Assembly: GCA_964586655.1 (NCBI GenBank)
Contig: CAZPGY010000013.1
Span: 1 to 64,000 of the forward strand
From: JAJYSO01 sp964586655
GTDB lineage: Bacteria > Bacteroidota > Bacteroidia > Flavobacteriales > Flavobacteriaceae
Length of the DNA: 64,000 nucleotides
Direction of reading: 5' to 3'
How positions within the stretch are numbered: the stretch's first letter is position 1; every line of letters starts with the position of its first letter. The position numbers and the translations under genes were made by a program. The notes beneath the pieces were generated by a model, which ran no database searches, was not told the DNA's origin, and saw nothing but the letters and a program-made list of their open reading frames with translations. Of the stretch, positions 1 to 8,048 are shown piece by piece.

Positions 1-90
1 AACCGCAACTTCTGTCAAGTATGTACGACTTCTTTCGGATGGGCAGACTTGGTTGCGGATTGGGTGAAAAATAAACATTATGCAAGATAA
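1..90 (+). CDS. 3' end of an unidentified gene (partial)
   Basis: A reading frame open from base 1 runs 29 codons to a TAA at 88-90 and overlaps the ATG of the next gene by 11 bases, the tight packing used throughout this element. The visible tail contains QVCTTSFGWADLVADWVKN. I do not recognise the family. Its place just before a holin-like and a spanin-like gene would suit an endolysin, but nothing catalytic is visible. Confidence 0.45.
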   Translation, partial: NRNFCQVCTTSFGWADLVADWVKNKHYAR

Positions 91-406
91 AATTATGATT
101 GCGATAATAGGCTCTTTGGCCGCTATTTTAGGCGCGTTGGGGCTTCCCAAGCTATGGGAGTCTATTTCTAATTATTCTTCAAAAAAATTAGAAATGAAGT
201 ACCATAGCGTTAAAGGTTTGAACAAGAGAATAGATCATCAAAAAACGATAATTAAAAGGCAATCAAAGGAAATAGACTTGCTAAAAGATCAATTAGAAGC
301 AATGAGGATTAGAATGGATGTTATAATTCCAATCTTGGAGGACAAGTTTAAGGATGATCAAAAAACACTTGTTTTACTATCAAAATTAATGCTAAAAAAA
401 CAATGA
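80..406 (+). CDS. Small membrane-anchored coiled-coil protein (holin-like candidate)
   Basis: This 108-residue protein has one hydrophobic segment at about residues 5-24 (IMIAIIGSLAAILGALG), then a charged, probably coiled-coil region at about 35-80 rich in Lys, Arg, Glu and Gln. There is no cleavable signal peptide and no enzymatic motif. Its ATG overlaps the end of the upstream frame and its TGA overlaps the next ATG (ATGA at 403-406), so translation is probably coupled. A single transmembrane segment plus a helical cytoplasmic part is compatible with a holin or lysis regulator of a phage-like element, but this is inferred from position only. No family is recognised. Confidence 0.6.
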   Translation: MQDKIMIAIIGSLAAILGALGLPKLWESISNYSSKKLEMKYHSVKGLNKRIDHQKTIIKRQSKEIDLLKDQLEAMRIRMDVIIPILEDKFKDDQKTLVLLSKLMLKKQ

Positions 407-1026
407 CAATGAAAAAGTGGTGTAAATATGCAATGGCGTCCATTCAGGTTATTATGCTATTTCTGCTATTAGCAATTCTTTTTGGATGCAAGGCTAAACA
501 GAAAACAAAAACAGTAACTCACACACAAGAAACTATTGAAAAACAATCGAAAACAACTATTGATGAAGCTGTTGATTTTGAGGCGGCTATATTAGCGGAA
601 ATTAATCGACAAATTGATAAGCTGGAAAATGTAAGTGTGGAGCAAGTTGACAGTTCTTCTACCGTTCAGTTGAAGCCGATTAATCCTGACAAACCCAGTC
701 GTGCCGAAATAGGAGACAAACGTTATGATTTTCAAAATACGACGATAACTATATCCAAACAGAAAAGTAAATCAGAAAAGAAACAGGAAAGCAAAATAAA
801 AAAACAAATTAGCGATAGCGTTGCTTCAAATTCAAAGGTTACCGCAAAAACAGAGACAATATCCGATCGGAAAATCAACAAGGAAAAAGATTCTCAAACA
901 AAAAATAAAACAAAACACAAAGAGGGCGGCACGCCATTATGGTTATGGGGTTTGTTTGTTTTAGGTTTAATCGTCGCCCTCTTCTTTATTTTAAGAAAGT
1001 TTAAATCAAAAATCACCTGGTTATGA
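403..1026 (+). CDS. Lipobox protein with C-terminal transmembrane segment (u-spanin-like architecture)
   Basis: This 207-residue protein has a long N-terminal hydrophobic stretch ending in a lipobox-like LFGC with Cys29. A Lys/Gln/Thr-rich, low-complexity middle follows, and a second hydrophobic segment lies at about 177-198 (PLWLWGLFVLGLIVALFF) close to a basic C-terminus. An outer-membrane lipid anchor at one end and an inner-membrane helix at the other is the layout of unimolecular spanins, which fuse the two membranes at the end of phage lysis. The protein is longer than classical u-spanins, and no sequence homology was checked. It overlaps both neighbours by ATGA. It could instead be an ordinary membrane protein with two helices. 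Confidence 0.6.
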   Translation: MTMKKWCKYAMASIQVIMLFLLLAILFGCKAKQKTKTVTHTQETIEKQSKTTIDEAVDFEAAILAEINRQIDKLENVSVEQVDSSSTVQLKPINPDKPSRAEIGDKRYDFQNTTITISKQKSKSEKKQESKIKKQISDSVASNSKVTAKTETISDRKINKEKDSQTKNKTKHKEGGTPLWLWGLFVLGLIVALFFILRKFKSKITWL

Positions 1027-1487
1027 AAAAGTTATTAGGATTAGCGGCTATTTTGGGTGCCGTGTATTATTTTGGAAAGAACAAAGCTAAAGACTTTAAA
1101 GTGTTTTATAAAAACCTTAAAATTAGTCTTTTAGGTTTATCCAATATTGGTTGGAAAAACGGTAAAATAACGCTTGATGTAAGTTTGAAATTTGCAAACA
1201 ATAGCGATGTAGATTTTAGCTTATCAACAGGAGGAGCCTTGACGCTTAACCGCATTTTCTTTTACAGCAAGGCCGGTGAAAAGCTTGGCGTGGCCAACTT
1301 AAATATGTCGCATATAGAAATACCGGCCAACGGTAGTTTGATACTAAAAAATATTCCGGCTACGGTGCCAATTACTGAAATAGAAGATTTCTTTGGTACC
1401 GCCCTTTCAATTTTTTCAAACATCGACAATTTGAAAATAAAACTGGAAATAACCGCCCTTGGAAAAACTTCAATCGTAGAACTATAA
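1023..1487 (+). CDS. Membrane-anchored protein with LEA/WHy-like beta domain
   Basis: This 154-residue protein has a short N-terminal hydrophobic anchor (LLGLAAILGAVYYFGK), then an alternating beta pattern. The order is KNLKISLLGLSNIGWKNGKI, a FANNSDVDFSL segment, IEIPANGSLILKNIPATVP, and a final LKIKLEITALGK strand. This resembles the LEA14/WHy (water-stress and hypersensitive response) beta-sandwich fold known from envelope and phage proteins. The resemblance is by eye and the role is unknown. The start ATG overlaps the preceding stop codon, so it belongs to the same transcription and translation unit. Confidence 0.55.
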   Translation: MKKLLGLAAILGAVYYFGKNKAKDFKVFYKNLKISLLGLSNIGWKNGKITLDVSLKFANNSDVDFSLSTGGALTLNRIFFYSKAGEKLGVANLNMSHIEIPANGSLILKNIPATVPITEIEDFFGTALSIFSNIDNLKIKLEITALGKTSIVEL

Positions 1488-1506
1488 TTTGCAAAACCAC
1501 CTAACT

Positions 1507-4500
1507 ATGACGACTATTGTAGACGAATATAATTCATTAGACAACACCACGCTAACACGTGATGATATTGGCGATATGATTGAAGAAGCCAACGAGCAAG
1601 GGCAATATCATATTGCAAAAAAACTGCAAAGTATTCTCTATAATAACGATGATAAACGCTTTGAGCTCACTGTTGAAAATAAAGTGAAGAAATTTCATAA
1701 TAAAAAAAATGAAAAAGACAGTCGAGAATACGGATTGAACGCTGAAATGCTTTATGGCCTGTCGTATGCAGCCCCCGAAGAATTTGAGGCAACCGGGTTG
1801 GGTAAGCCGGTCTCCGTTGATGAAATTTACGATATGATCACTAAAAAAATGGTCGATCATATAAATAAAGCCACAGGCAAAGGCTATGTAAAAAAATGGA
1901 AAGCAAAAGCTTATGGTGAGGGTTTTTTAAAGCCTATAAATTTCGTTTCTAAAAAACCATACCGCGGGATTAATGCCTTGTTATTAAAAAATTTCGACCC
2001 TTTGTTGGTGCTCGAAAATCCTTATTTCCTTACGTTCAATCAAATAGATAAGCTCGGCGGTAAGCTTAAAAAGGGGAGCAAAGGCAGGGAAGTAGTTTAC
2101 TTCACTATTTTATACAAAGTTGGCTGGATAGAAGATGGTGAAAACAAAGAGTTTGGCACCTACGACAAGAAAAAATTCATCAAATTCTTAAAAGAAAATA
2201 ATCACGTTCTAAAAGAAATTAGGACGTTTTTATCATTACAGGAAATTGCACAGCAAAGCACCGTACCTATTCTGAAATATTACAATGTGTTTGCACTGCA
2301 AGACACCACCGGTATTGATTTTGATTTAACTGACAAAAGCATACCAGGAAGGCTTATTGGCGAAAAATTGCCACCAAAGGAAGAAATTGAAGCCGCAGAG
2401 GGTATTGTGAAAAATTACCCCACACCAAAACCCAAAATAACCCATAAAGGAGATAAGGCTTTTTACACCCTTGGTGCCAATAAAGTAACCTTGCCCTATC
2501 AAGCCAGTTTTGATGCAGCTCAAGACTATTACCGAACCCTGTTCCATGAGCTGACCCATTGCTCCGGTGACCCAAAACATCTAAACCGCGAGATGGGAGG
2601 TCGTTTTGGTTCAAAAAAATATGCCAAAGAAGAATTGATAGCCGAATGGGGAGCTACTTATCTATCGGCCGAGGCCGGCATCATGTGGGTAACGAATAAA
2701 AACCATGCTGAATACATCAAGAATTGGAATAATATATTAACCCGTGCAAAAGACGATAACCGCTTCATTATGCGTGCGGCCAGTGCCGCCCAAAAAGCTG
2801 CCGACTATATTTTAGACCGCGATAATGATGGCGTTCCGGCATATCGGAAGAGTTTGGAGAGTGTGGTAACACAAAATGAGGATAAAAAAACAAAATCAAA
2901 ATCCATAAAAAAAACCGATTGGAAAACAGAATTTAAGAAAAAGAACGGAATAAAATTTGAAAAAGCTTTGCACCTGTTAAGAGAGGGAATTGTAGATATT
3001 CCAGAAGCAAGTCAACCCTTAAACGAGATAACCAAAGATGTATTTTTGGCACTTTATAAGCATAATATCAAAACCAAAAAAATAAATGTTGGTGATGAGA
3101 ATAAATTTGATATTGACATTGACAAGCTAAAACCCTATGCTAAATCTCCAAAGTCGAGAAAATTTGGAATAGAAAGCCTGAAAAAAATAGTTGGTAGGGA
3201 TGAAATGCGTCCGAATTTCATGGGGGTATATGTAGATAAAAAAGGATATGTAGCGACTGACGCGCATAAACTTGTGTTTCTGAAATCCAAAACAAAGAAG
3301 GAAAATCAAGATAAAATATTAAATACCTTCCTTAAAATAAGCGGTCATAATGAGAAATATATAGATGCAAAATATCCTAATTGGAAAGCCGTAATGCCGG
3401 AATATACAGCTTCGCAAAAAGGGGAATGGTTTAGCATAGAAAGCTCAAAAAAAATGCGATCACTTTTGGATAAAGTCTATTCAGCTATAAAACTATTTAA
3501 ACCATTAAGAAAAAGCGAAGAACCGATTATTGTTCTTGATAATAAAGTGTCATTTAATTTGCGATATTTTTATGATGTGCTGTTTGTCTTGGTAGCCAAT
3601 GATGCAAAAAAGATACGTTTTGGAAAGGATTTTAAAAAGAAACATAGTCCTTTACTCATTGAAACAGACAACGGCAACAAAGCACTTTTAATGCCTTATA
3701 TTACGAAAAGTGGATTAGACCATTTTGAAGTACATAAAAACAAAGGGGCTCATTTGCCTAAGCCGCCGAAAGGAAGTAAAAAAGGATTATCAATGCCGCA
3801 ATTTGAGACAGGGCAATTAGGGCTTTTTGGTTTATCCGCCACCGCCCAAAACCAAGACACTATAAAATTCAACAAAGCCATTTTAAAAGCAAAAAAAGAA
3901 GGGATCGATCCGGGTAAAACTTTTAATCTTGGGAAAACAAAAGGGAATTTGAAAAAATATACGGTTGACGGAAATATAACCCTTTCCGGTTCAGTTGTAA
4001 AAAAAATAATGAGCGGAAAAGATAAAGCTCATTCCTTAACATGGGATAACCTAATTAATTTGCCTGATTACATCAACAATCCATTCGCAATTTTTGATAG
4101 TTCAACTGTCAAAGATTCTTTTGTCGTTCTTGTTGAAATTAAAAACAATCTTGAAAAACCAGTTATGGTGGCCATAAAGTTACATAGGAAGAATGGCAAA
4201 GACAGGAAAGTAAACGTTATGGATATTAGAAGTGTTTATTCTAAGCGTACTAAAAAAGTGTATAGAGATTGGCGTAATGAAGGTAAGCTTATATATGGCA
4301 ATGAAAAAAGCGATTTTTTTAAACCGACTATGGGTCCAATTCCCACGCGGCAAAAAAAATCGCTTTCTAAGGACAACAAAGATACAAAAACCAAACCAAA
4401 AACCACGAAAAAAACTAAAAACCAAGGCTTAAAAAGTCCTACAACCGATATTATCAAGAAAAAAGCCCTTGAAACCGTGGTTGAAGTGGCCAAGGATAAT

Positions 4501-5253
4501 TTAAAAAACAAGACAAAGTCTAAAAAAGTACGCAACATTGCGGCCGCTGGTCAGGCTGCCGCAGAATACTACACGGTGCCCGGTGCCGTTGGACAATTTT
4601 TTCAGGCCGTAGAACGCAAACCACACCATAGTGTTGTCATCACGCTTGACGGTCATCAAGGGTCAGGAAAAACAACTTTTCTTTATAGTATCATGAATGC
4701 TTTTGCAGCCGGCCATAACCGCGGCGTTTTCTTTTCGCTTGAAGAACACCCGGACAGTGCCTTGGCCATTGAAAAAGCACAAAAATATATAGCTCCGGAA
4801 AATAAACAATACATTGACGTGGTGGGCGATATTGACGAAAAAAAGGAATTCTTTGATATAATTGACCAATACGATATTGTTTATCTTGACAGTTGGCAAA
4901 AGCTGATCCGGGCAATTGGCAACATTAAATTAGATGAAGATCTGCGCAAAAAATTTGACGGCAAAGTGTTCATTATCATATTTCAGCAAACCACAACCGG
5001 CCGCACCAAAGGTGGTTCGGAAGTGGTTTTTGACGGTGATATAATTACAAAGCTGGTTAAGGAAGATAAGTTTGCCGACAATTACGCCTATTTCGATAAA
5101 AACAGATACACGCGTGTGCCGTTAGAAAGTGTGCGTTACAACATCGCAGGAGGCTATGTGTATGATCCTTCAAAGCCAAATAAGGAAAGTAAAGATCCGG
5201 TGGACGTAACTAAAAATACCGCCACGACGGTAAAGGCGGTACCTATTGATTAA
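1507..5253 (+). CDS. Polyvalent protein: ArdC-like, zincin, DnaN-like clamp, MuF-C-like and RecA-like ATPase domains
   Basis: This 1248-residue multidomain protein is numbered from ATG 1507; an in-frame TTG at 1489 is a weaker start. Residues ~90-300 resemble the ArdC N-terminal ssDNA-binding domain. Residues 347-351 are HELTH and 375-380 are EELIAE, the zinc ligands of the zincin that usually follows ArdC. Residues ~530-735 match two beta-clamp (DnaN) domains: GVYVDKKGYVATDAHKL (from 573), the KYPNWKAVMPE linker, an FNLRYFYDVL helix and a closing PLLIETDNGNKALLMP. Residues ~820-930 resemble the MuF C-terminal domain (LTWDNLINLPDYINNPFAIF, then VMVAIKLHRK). Residues 1049-1057 are a Walker A, GHQGSGKTT, followed by a Walker B-like DIVYLDSW, as in RecA/RadA-type ATPases. 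Polyvalent proteins are injected or transferred with phage or conjugative DNA to protect and establish it. The order seen here is unusual. Confidence 0.8.
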   Translation: MTTIVDEYNSLDNTTLTRDDIGDMIEEANEQGQYHIAKKLQSILYNNDDKRFELTVENKVKKFHNKKNEKDSREYGLNAEMLYGLSYAAPEEFEATGLGKPVSVDEIYDMITKKMVDHINKATGKGYVKKWKAKAYGEGFLKPINFVSKKPYRGINALLLKNFDPLLVLENPYFLTFNQIDKLGGKLKKGSKGREVVYFTILYKVGWIEDGENKEFGTYDKKKFIKFLKENNHVLKEIRTFLSLQEIAQQSTVPILKYYNVFALQDTTGIDFDLTDKSIPGRLIGEKLPPKEEIEAAEGIVKNYPTPKPKITHKGDKAFYTLGANKVTLPYQASFDAAQDYYRTLFHELTHCSGDPKHLNREMGGRFGSKKYAKEELIAEWGATYLSAEAGIMWVTNKNHAEYIKNWNNILTRAKDDNRFIMRAASAAQKAADYILDRDNDGVPAYRKSLESVVTQNEDKKTKSKSIKKTDWKTEFKKKNGIKFEKALHLLREGIVDIPEASQPLNEITKDVFLALYKHNIKTKKINVGDENKFDIDIDKLKPYAKSPKSRKFGIESLKKIVGRDEMRPNFMGVYVDKKGYVATDAHKLVFLKSKTKKENQDKILNTFLKISGHNEKYIDAKYPNWKAVMPEYTASQKGEWFSIESSKKMRSLLDKVYSAIKLFKPLRKSEEPIIVLDNKVSFNLRYFYDVLFVLVANDAKKIRFGKDFKKKHSPLLIETDNGNKALLMPYITKSGLDHFEVHKNKGAHLPKPPKGSKKGLSMPQFETGQLGLFGLSATAQNQDTIKFNKAILKAKKEGIDPGKTFNLGKTKGNLKKYTVDGNITLSGSVVKKIMSGKDKAHSLTWDNLINLPDYINNPFAIFDSSTVKDSFVVLVEIKNNLEKPVMVAIKLHRKNGKDRKVNVMDIRSVYSKRTKKVYRDWRNEGKLIYGNEKSDFFKPTMGPIPTRQKKSLSKDNKDTKTKPKTTKKTKNQGLKSPTTDIIKKKALETVVEVAKDNLKNKTKSKKVRNIAAAGQAAAEYYTVPGAVGQFFQAVERKPHHSVVITLDGHQGSGKTTFLYSIMNAFAAGHNRGVFFSLEEHPDSALAIEKAQKYIAPENKQYIDVVGDIDEKKEFFDIIDQYDIVYLDSWQKLIRAIGNIKLDEDLRKKFDGKVFIIIFQQTTTGRTKGGSEVVFDGDIITKLVKEDKFADNYAYFDKNRYTRVPLESVRYNIAGGYVYDPSKPNKESKDPVDVTKNTATTVKAVPID

Positions 5254-5274
5254 AACAATTAAAAACAAGTAAAT

Positions 5275-5670
5275 ATGAGAAAGTGGATTAAACAAATTAC
5301 AGGACTTAATTGGGATAAATTCCTACACCTAATGACAGGGTTTGCAATCATGTCAGTAGCAGCTATTGCAAATATTATGTGGCCACAAAATGGCCTCATA
5401 TTAGAATACGGACTTGCCGTAGCTTGGGGAATTGGAATCTTCAAAGAAATTATATGGGATAGTGCCATGAAAAAAGGCACACCTGAAATGTGGGATGCAA
5501 TTGCAACTATTGTAGGCAGCACCATCATGTATGTAATATTTAAGATGATATTTAAATGGCACCATCATGGAAGAAGCTTCTTCATAGTGTTTACCATATT
5601 TGTTTTGGCCGCTATTTTAATTCGATTAATATCGGGTAAAATTATACGAAAGCTTATAAAAAGGATGTGA
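5275..5670 (+). CDS. Small multi-pass membrane protein (VanZ/YfiM-like)
   Basis: This 131-residue protein has about four hydrophobic segments. It opens with WDKFLHLMTGFAIMSVAA and continues with GIFKEIIWDSAMKKGTPEMW and DAIATIVGSTIMYVIF. The DKxxH near the first helix and the KE-W-D-GTP-WDA-T-G pattern recall VanZ-like and YfiM/DUF2279-like proteins common in Bacteroidota and their phages, whose role is not settled. It ends in a basic tail. It lies 21 bases after the polyvalent gene and is the last rightward gene before the repeats and the convergent integrase. Confidence 0.6.
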   Translation: MRKWIKQITGLNWDKFLHLMTGFAIMSVAAIANIMWPQNGLILEYGLAVAWGIGIFKEIIWDSAMKKGTPEMWDAIATIVGSTIMYVIFKMIFKWHHHGRSFFIVFTIFVLAAILIRLISGKIIRKLIKRM

Positions 5671-5725
5671 AATAGAGTTTTACGGATCATCAAAATGCGC
5701 TGCGTTTACACGTGGCGTTTTTTTT

Positions 5726-5876
5726 GTTACAAACTTGTTACAAACCTGTTACAAAAAAAAACAAGGGTTTGTAACGTTTTTGTAACGCTGTAATGTGCTG
5801 AAAATCAAATAACAAACCCCCTTTGTTACAATGTTACAAAAAAAACCAACAAAAACTATATTTTTTTTGTTTTTTA
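5726..5876. repeat. GTTACAA-iteron repeat, copy 1
   Basis: First copy of a ~150-bp direct repeat whose second copy begins 218 bp downstream. It holds seven GTTACAA heptamers: forward at 5726, 5737, 5748, 5825 and 5833, reversed at 5769 and 5780. The first three, and the reversed pair, are spaced exactly 11 bp, about one helical turn. It lies between convergent genes, so it is not a simple promoter operator. Iterons of an origin, or binding sites for a recombination or partition protein, fit better. Confidence 0.85.
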
Positions 5877-5943
5877 GAGTGTTTGATTTTTATCTATGTG
5901 GAAATAATCCGTTTGTTTGGATTTTATCCATAAAAAACATGGC

Positions 5944-6093
5944 GTTACAAACTTGTTACAAACCTGTTACAAAAAAAAACAAGGGTTTGTAACGTTTTTG
6001 TAACGCTATAACGTGCTGAAAATCAAACAATAAACCCTCTTTGTTACAATGTTACAAAAAAAACCAACAAAAACTATATTTTTTTTGTTTTTA
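5944..6093. repeat. GTTACAA-iteron repeat, copy 2
   Basis: Second copy of the same repeat, near-identical, with the same seven heptamers (forward at 5944, 5955, 5966, 6043 and 6051; reversed at 5987 and 5998). Its right end runs into the TAA stop of the integrase gene at 6091-6093. The 67-bp spacer between copies holds AATCC-N8-GGATT and a TTATCCATA, one base from a DnaA-box core. Confidence 0.85.
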
Positions 6094-7254
6094 GAATTCA
6101 AAGTCCAAATTGAGTAATGTTTGATCTGCTTCTGTTTTTTCAGGAGTATATTTTTCAGTAATTCTAATATCATGATGCCGGGCTTGATCTCTAACCTTTT
6201 TTGCGGGAACACCCTTTAAAAGTAAATTTGTTATTCCGGTATCTTTTAATGAGTAGAATTGATATTTATTTTCGAGATTTAATATTTCTCTCATTTTACG
6301 CCATTCATCAGATATTTTTTTGGGAGCTAATTTTTTTTGGCCAGGTTTAAAATTATTCGATGAGAATATAAAATCGCTCTCGTTACTTTCATTTAGATGA
6401 TCAATAAGTAGCTTTTTTAATTTCTTAGGAATTGTTGTTACGCCACTTATTTTATTTTTTGAGATTTCTGCCGGAATGTAAATGGTGTTGTTTTTTAAAT
6501 TCACGTTACTAACCTTCAATTTTGTTATCTCTGTACGCCTAATGAAGCAAAAATAAACGCACATGCACAAGGTCAGATATTCAACGGAATGGATCGACAG
6601 GTAATCAAAAACTTCTTTCCTTACATTTTTAGGTAAAACAGCTCTTTTTTTAGTGCCAACACGTCTTTTTTCTATCTTATTTGCCGGGTTGGCCGGTAAA
6701 TATTTCCTATCGACCATAAAGATACCAAGCTTTCTGCAAAAGAAAAGATAGTTATTTGATGTTCGGGCTGTTCTTTTCTTTGTGAAATAAAGGTGATCAA
6801 GAAAATTTATTATAAAAGCGCGATCATATTCGATACACAACAAATCAACTTTGTTTTTGATCTCCATATACCGCTTTAGATTTTTAGCGTATGATGTATA
6901 GGCGCGAAGTGTATCGGGGCGCAATAGATTGTCTCTGCATTTGCGTTCAGTTTGATTTATGAATTTATCAATTACTTCCGATAGCTTTCTTGTATTATTT
7001 TCCGCTGATCCGTCATAAAAAGGAGACCATCCGCGAGATAGCTTGTCATTTATGCTCGCGCACATACGTTTTGCCATCTTCACCCTTTCTGTTTTGTTTT
7101 TTAAAGCTGGCACACGACGCCTGAATCGTTTTAGCTTTTCTTTGCCGGGAATCTTTGCATAAAAAACAATCATCCAAGATTTATTTTTCCGCAATTCGGC
7201 AGGAACGTAATCAATAAAAAGTTTTTGAGAAATTGTGTTTTGAAAATTTGCCAT
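6091..7254 (-). CDS. Tyrosine recombinase (integrase) of the mobile element
   Basis: This 387-residue site-specific recombinase probably inserts and excises the element at the adjacent tRNA-Met gene. The N-terminal third is a basic arm-binding and core-binding region (RPDTLRAYTSYAKNLKRYME, about 140-160). The catalytic domain shows box I Arg in CFIRRTEITKLKVSNV, the box II region YSLKDTGITNLL, the box III region ARHHDIRITEKYTP, and nucleophile Tyr369. Box II carries Tyr and Lys where the usual HxxR motif has His and Arg, a pattern I associate with Bacteroidota integrases. The gene reads away from the tRNA, starts 104 bases from its 3' end and converges on the iteron repeats. Length is normal for the family. 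Confidence 0.92.
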   Translation of the reverse strand: MANFQNTISQKLFIDYVPAELRKNKSWMIVFYAKIPGKEKLKRFRRRVPALKNKTERVKMAKRMCASINDKLSRGWSPFYDGSAENNTRKLSEVIDKFINQTERKCRDNLLRPDTLRAYTSYAKNLKRYMEIKNKVDLLCIEYDRAFIINFLDHLYFTKKRTARTSNNYLFFCRKLGIFMVDRKYLPANPANKIEKRRVGTKKRAVLPKNVRKEVFDYLSIHSVEYLTLCMCVYFCFIRRTEITKLKVSNVNLKNNTIYIPAEISKNKISGVTTIPKKLKKLLIDHLNESNESDFIFSSNNFKPGQKKLAPKKISDEWRKMREILNLENKYQFYSLKDTGITNLLLKGVPAKKVRDQARHHDIRITEKYTPEKTEADQTLLNLDFEF

Positions 7255-7280
7255 TTTTTTTTAGGTATTCCCTAAAAATG

Positions 7281-7301
7281 ATATGACACAAATATGACAC
7301 A
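7281..7301. repeat. Tandem ATATGACACA pair near the integrase start
   Basis: ATATGACACA occurs at 7281-7290 and 7292-7301, 11 bp apart, just upstream of the integrase start and inside the junction with the tRNA gene. A palindrome TTAGG-TATT-CCCTAA lies next to it (from 7261). These are candidate arm-type integrase sites or an integrase operator. Confidence 0.5.
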
Positions 7302-7320
7302 GTAATTTGGGTAAAAACTG

Positions 7321-7350
7321 CCGTAACTCTTGTTAATAGTGGAGTTACGG
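7321..7350 (-). terminator. Hairpin downstream of tRNA-Met, possible terminator or att structure
   Basis: CCGTAACTC (7321-7329) and GAGTTACGG (7342-7350) form a perfect 9-bp stem with a 12-base loop, 9 bases after the tRNA 3' end on the minus strand. No strong T-tract follows, so it may end the tRNA transcript or form part of the attachment region. Confidence 0.45.
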
Positions 7351-7358
7351 CAATGTAG

Positions 7359-7432
7359 TAGCGAGACCGAGATTTGAACTCGGGACCTCCGGGTTATGAA
7401 TCCGACGCTCTAACCAACTGAGCTACCTCGCC
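7359..7432 (-). tRNA. tRNA-Met (CAT), probable elongator; integration site
   Basis: A 74-base cloverleaf starts GGCGAGGTAGCTCAG, has anticodon loop TTCATAA, T-arm CCGAG-TTCAAAT-CTCGG and discriminator A. CCA is not encoded (CTA follows). It lacks the three G-C pairs of the initiator, so it is probably the elongator Met tRNA, though an Ile2 tRNA with modified CAT cannot be excluded. Its 3' end faces the integrase, the normal geometry of a tRNA attachment site. Confidence 0.93.
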
Positions 7433-7452
7433 GTTTTGTTATAAATCGGCTG

Positions 7453-7482
7453 CAAATATATAATTATTTGTAATCATACAAA
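7453..7482 (-). promoter_or_regulatory. Bacteroidota-type promoter of tRNA-Met
   Basis: On the minus strand TATATTTG (complement of 7453-7460) matches the -7 box TAnnTTTG. A TTTG (complement of 7479-7482) lies 18 bases upstream as the -33 box. The tRNA begins about 20 bases downstream. Confidence 0.65.
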
Positions 7483-7567
7483 CATTTTTTTTTGAATATA
7501 TGGAAAGGTTTTATTTTCTACCTTGGTGAATAATATATATATTGCCCCAAACAATTTTAACAAGACA

Positions 7568-7957
7568 ATGGCTAACAAGTTAAAGTACCAAATGGAGTTT
7601 CCGATTCAGGCCTCTCCATCGCTTTTATATAATTACATTTCCACCCCCTCCGGATTGAGTGAATGGTTTGCTGATAATGTAAATTCCCGCGGCCAGTTGT
7701 TTACCTTTATTTGGGAAGGCAGTGAGGAACAAGCTGAATTGGTGACCAAGAAAAAGGGAGAACGTATCAAATTGAGATGGGTAGATGATGAAGAAACAGA
7801 TACCTATTTTGAGTTGCGTATTCAGCTGGACGATATTACCAAAGACGTCTCTTTGATGATTACTGATTTTGCAGAGGATGAAGAGGGCGTGAGCGAAGGC
7901 AAGCTGCTTTGGGAAAATATGATTGATGACCTTAAACAAATTCTCGGCTCTTCTTAA
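7568..7957 (+). CDS. START-like (SRPBCC/AHSA1) domain protein
   Basis: This 129-residue protein is read from ATG 7568; an upstream in-frame TTG at 7523 would add 15 residues unlike the family. The whole chain is one helix-grip START-like domain. It opens with YQMEFPIQASPSLLYNYIS, continues with PSGLSEWFADNV, then FIWEGSEEQAELV and RIKLRWVDDEE strands, and ends with the long helix LLWENMIDDLKQIL. These single-domain proteins bind hydrophobic ligands in a central cavity, and the flavobacterial version has no assigned ligand. It is the first chromosomal gene after the integration site and runs toward the aminotransferase gene in the same direction. Confidence 0.85.
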   Translation: MANKLKYQMEFPIQASPSLLYNYISTPSGLSEWFADNVNSRGQLFTFIWEGSEEQAELVTKKKGERIKLRWVDDEETDTYFELRIQLDDITKDVSLMITDFAEDEEGVSEGKLLWENMIDDLKQILGSS

Positions 7958-8048
7958 AACACCTTAAACGGATATTTTATGATAAGGCTTCATAAGCCTG
8001 ATAAATCGGTGATTTGGGACATCTGTTTTCTTTTTTAAACCTTTTTTC

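Noticed and set aside
1489..1506. TTG start for the polyvalent gene
   Set aside because: An ATG six codons downstream is a better start, and the added residues (QNHLT) lack support.
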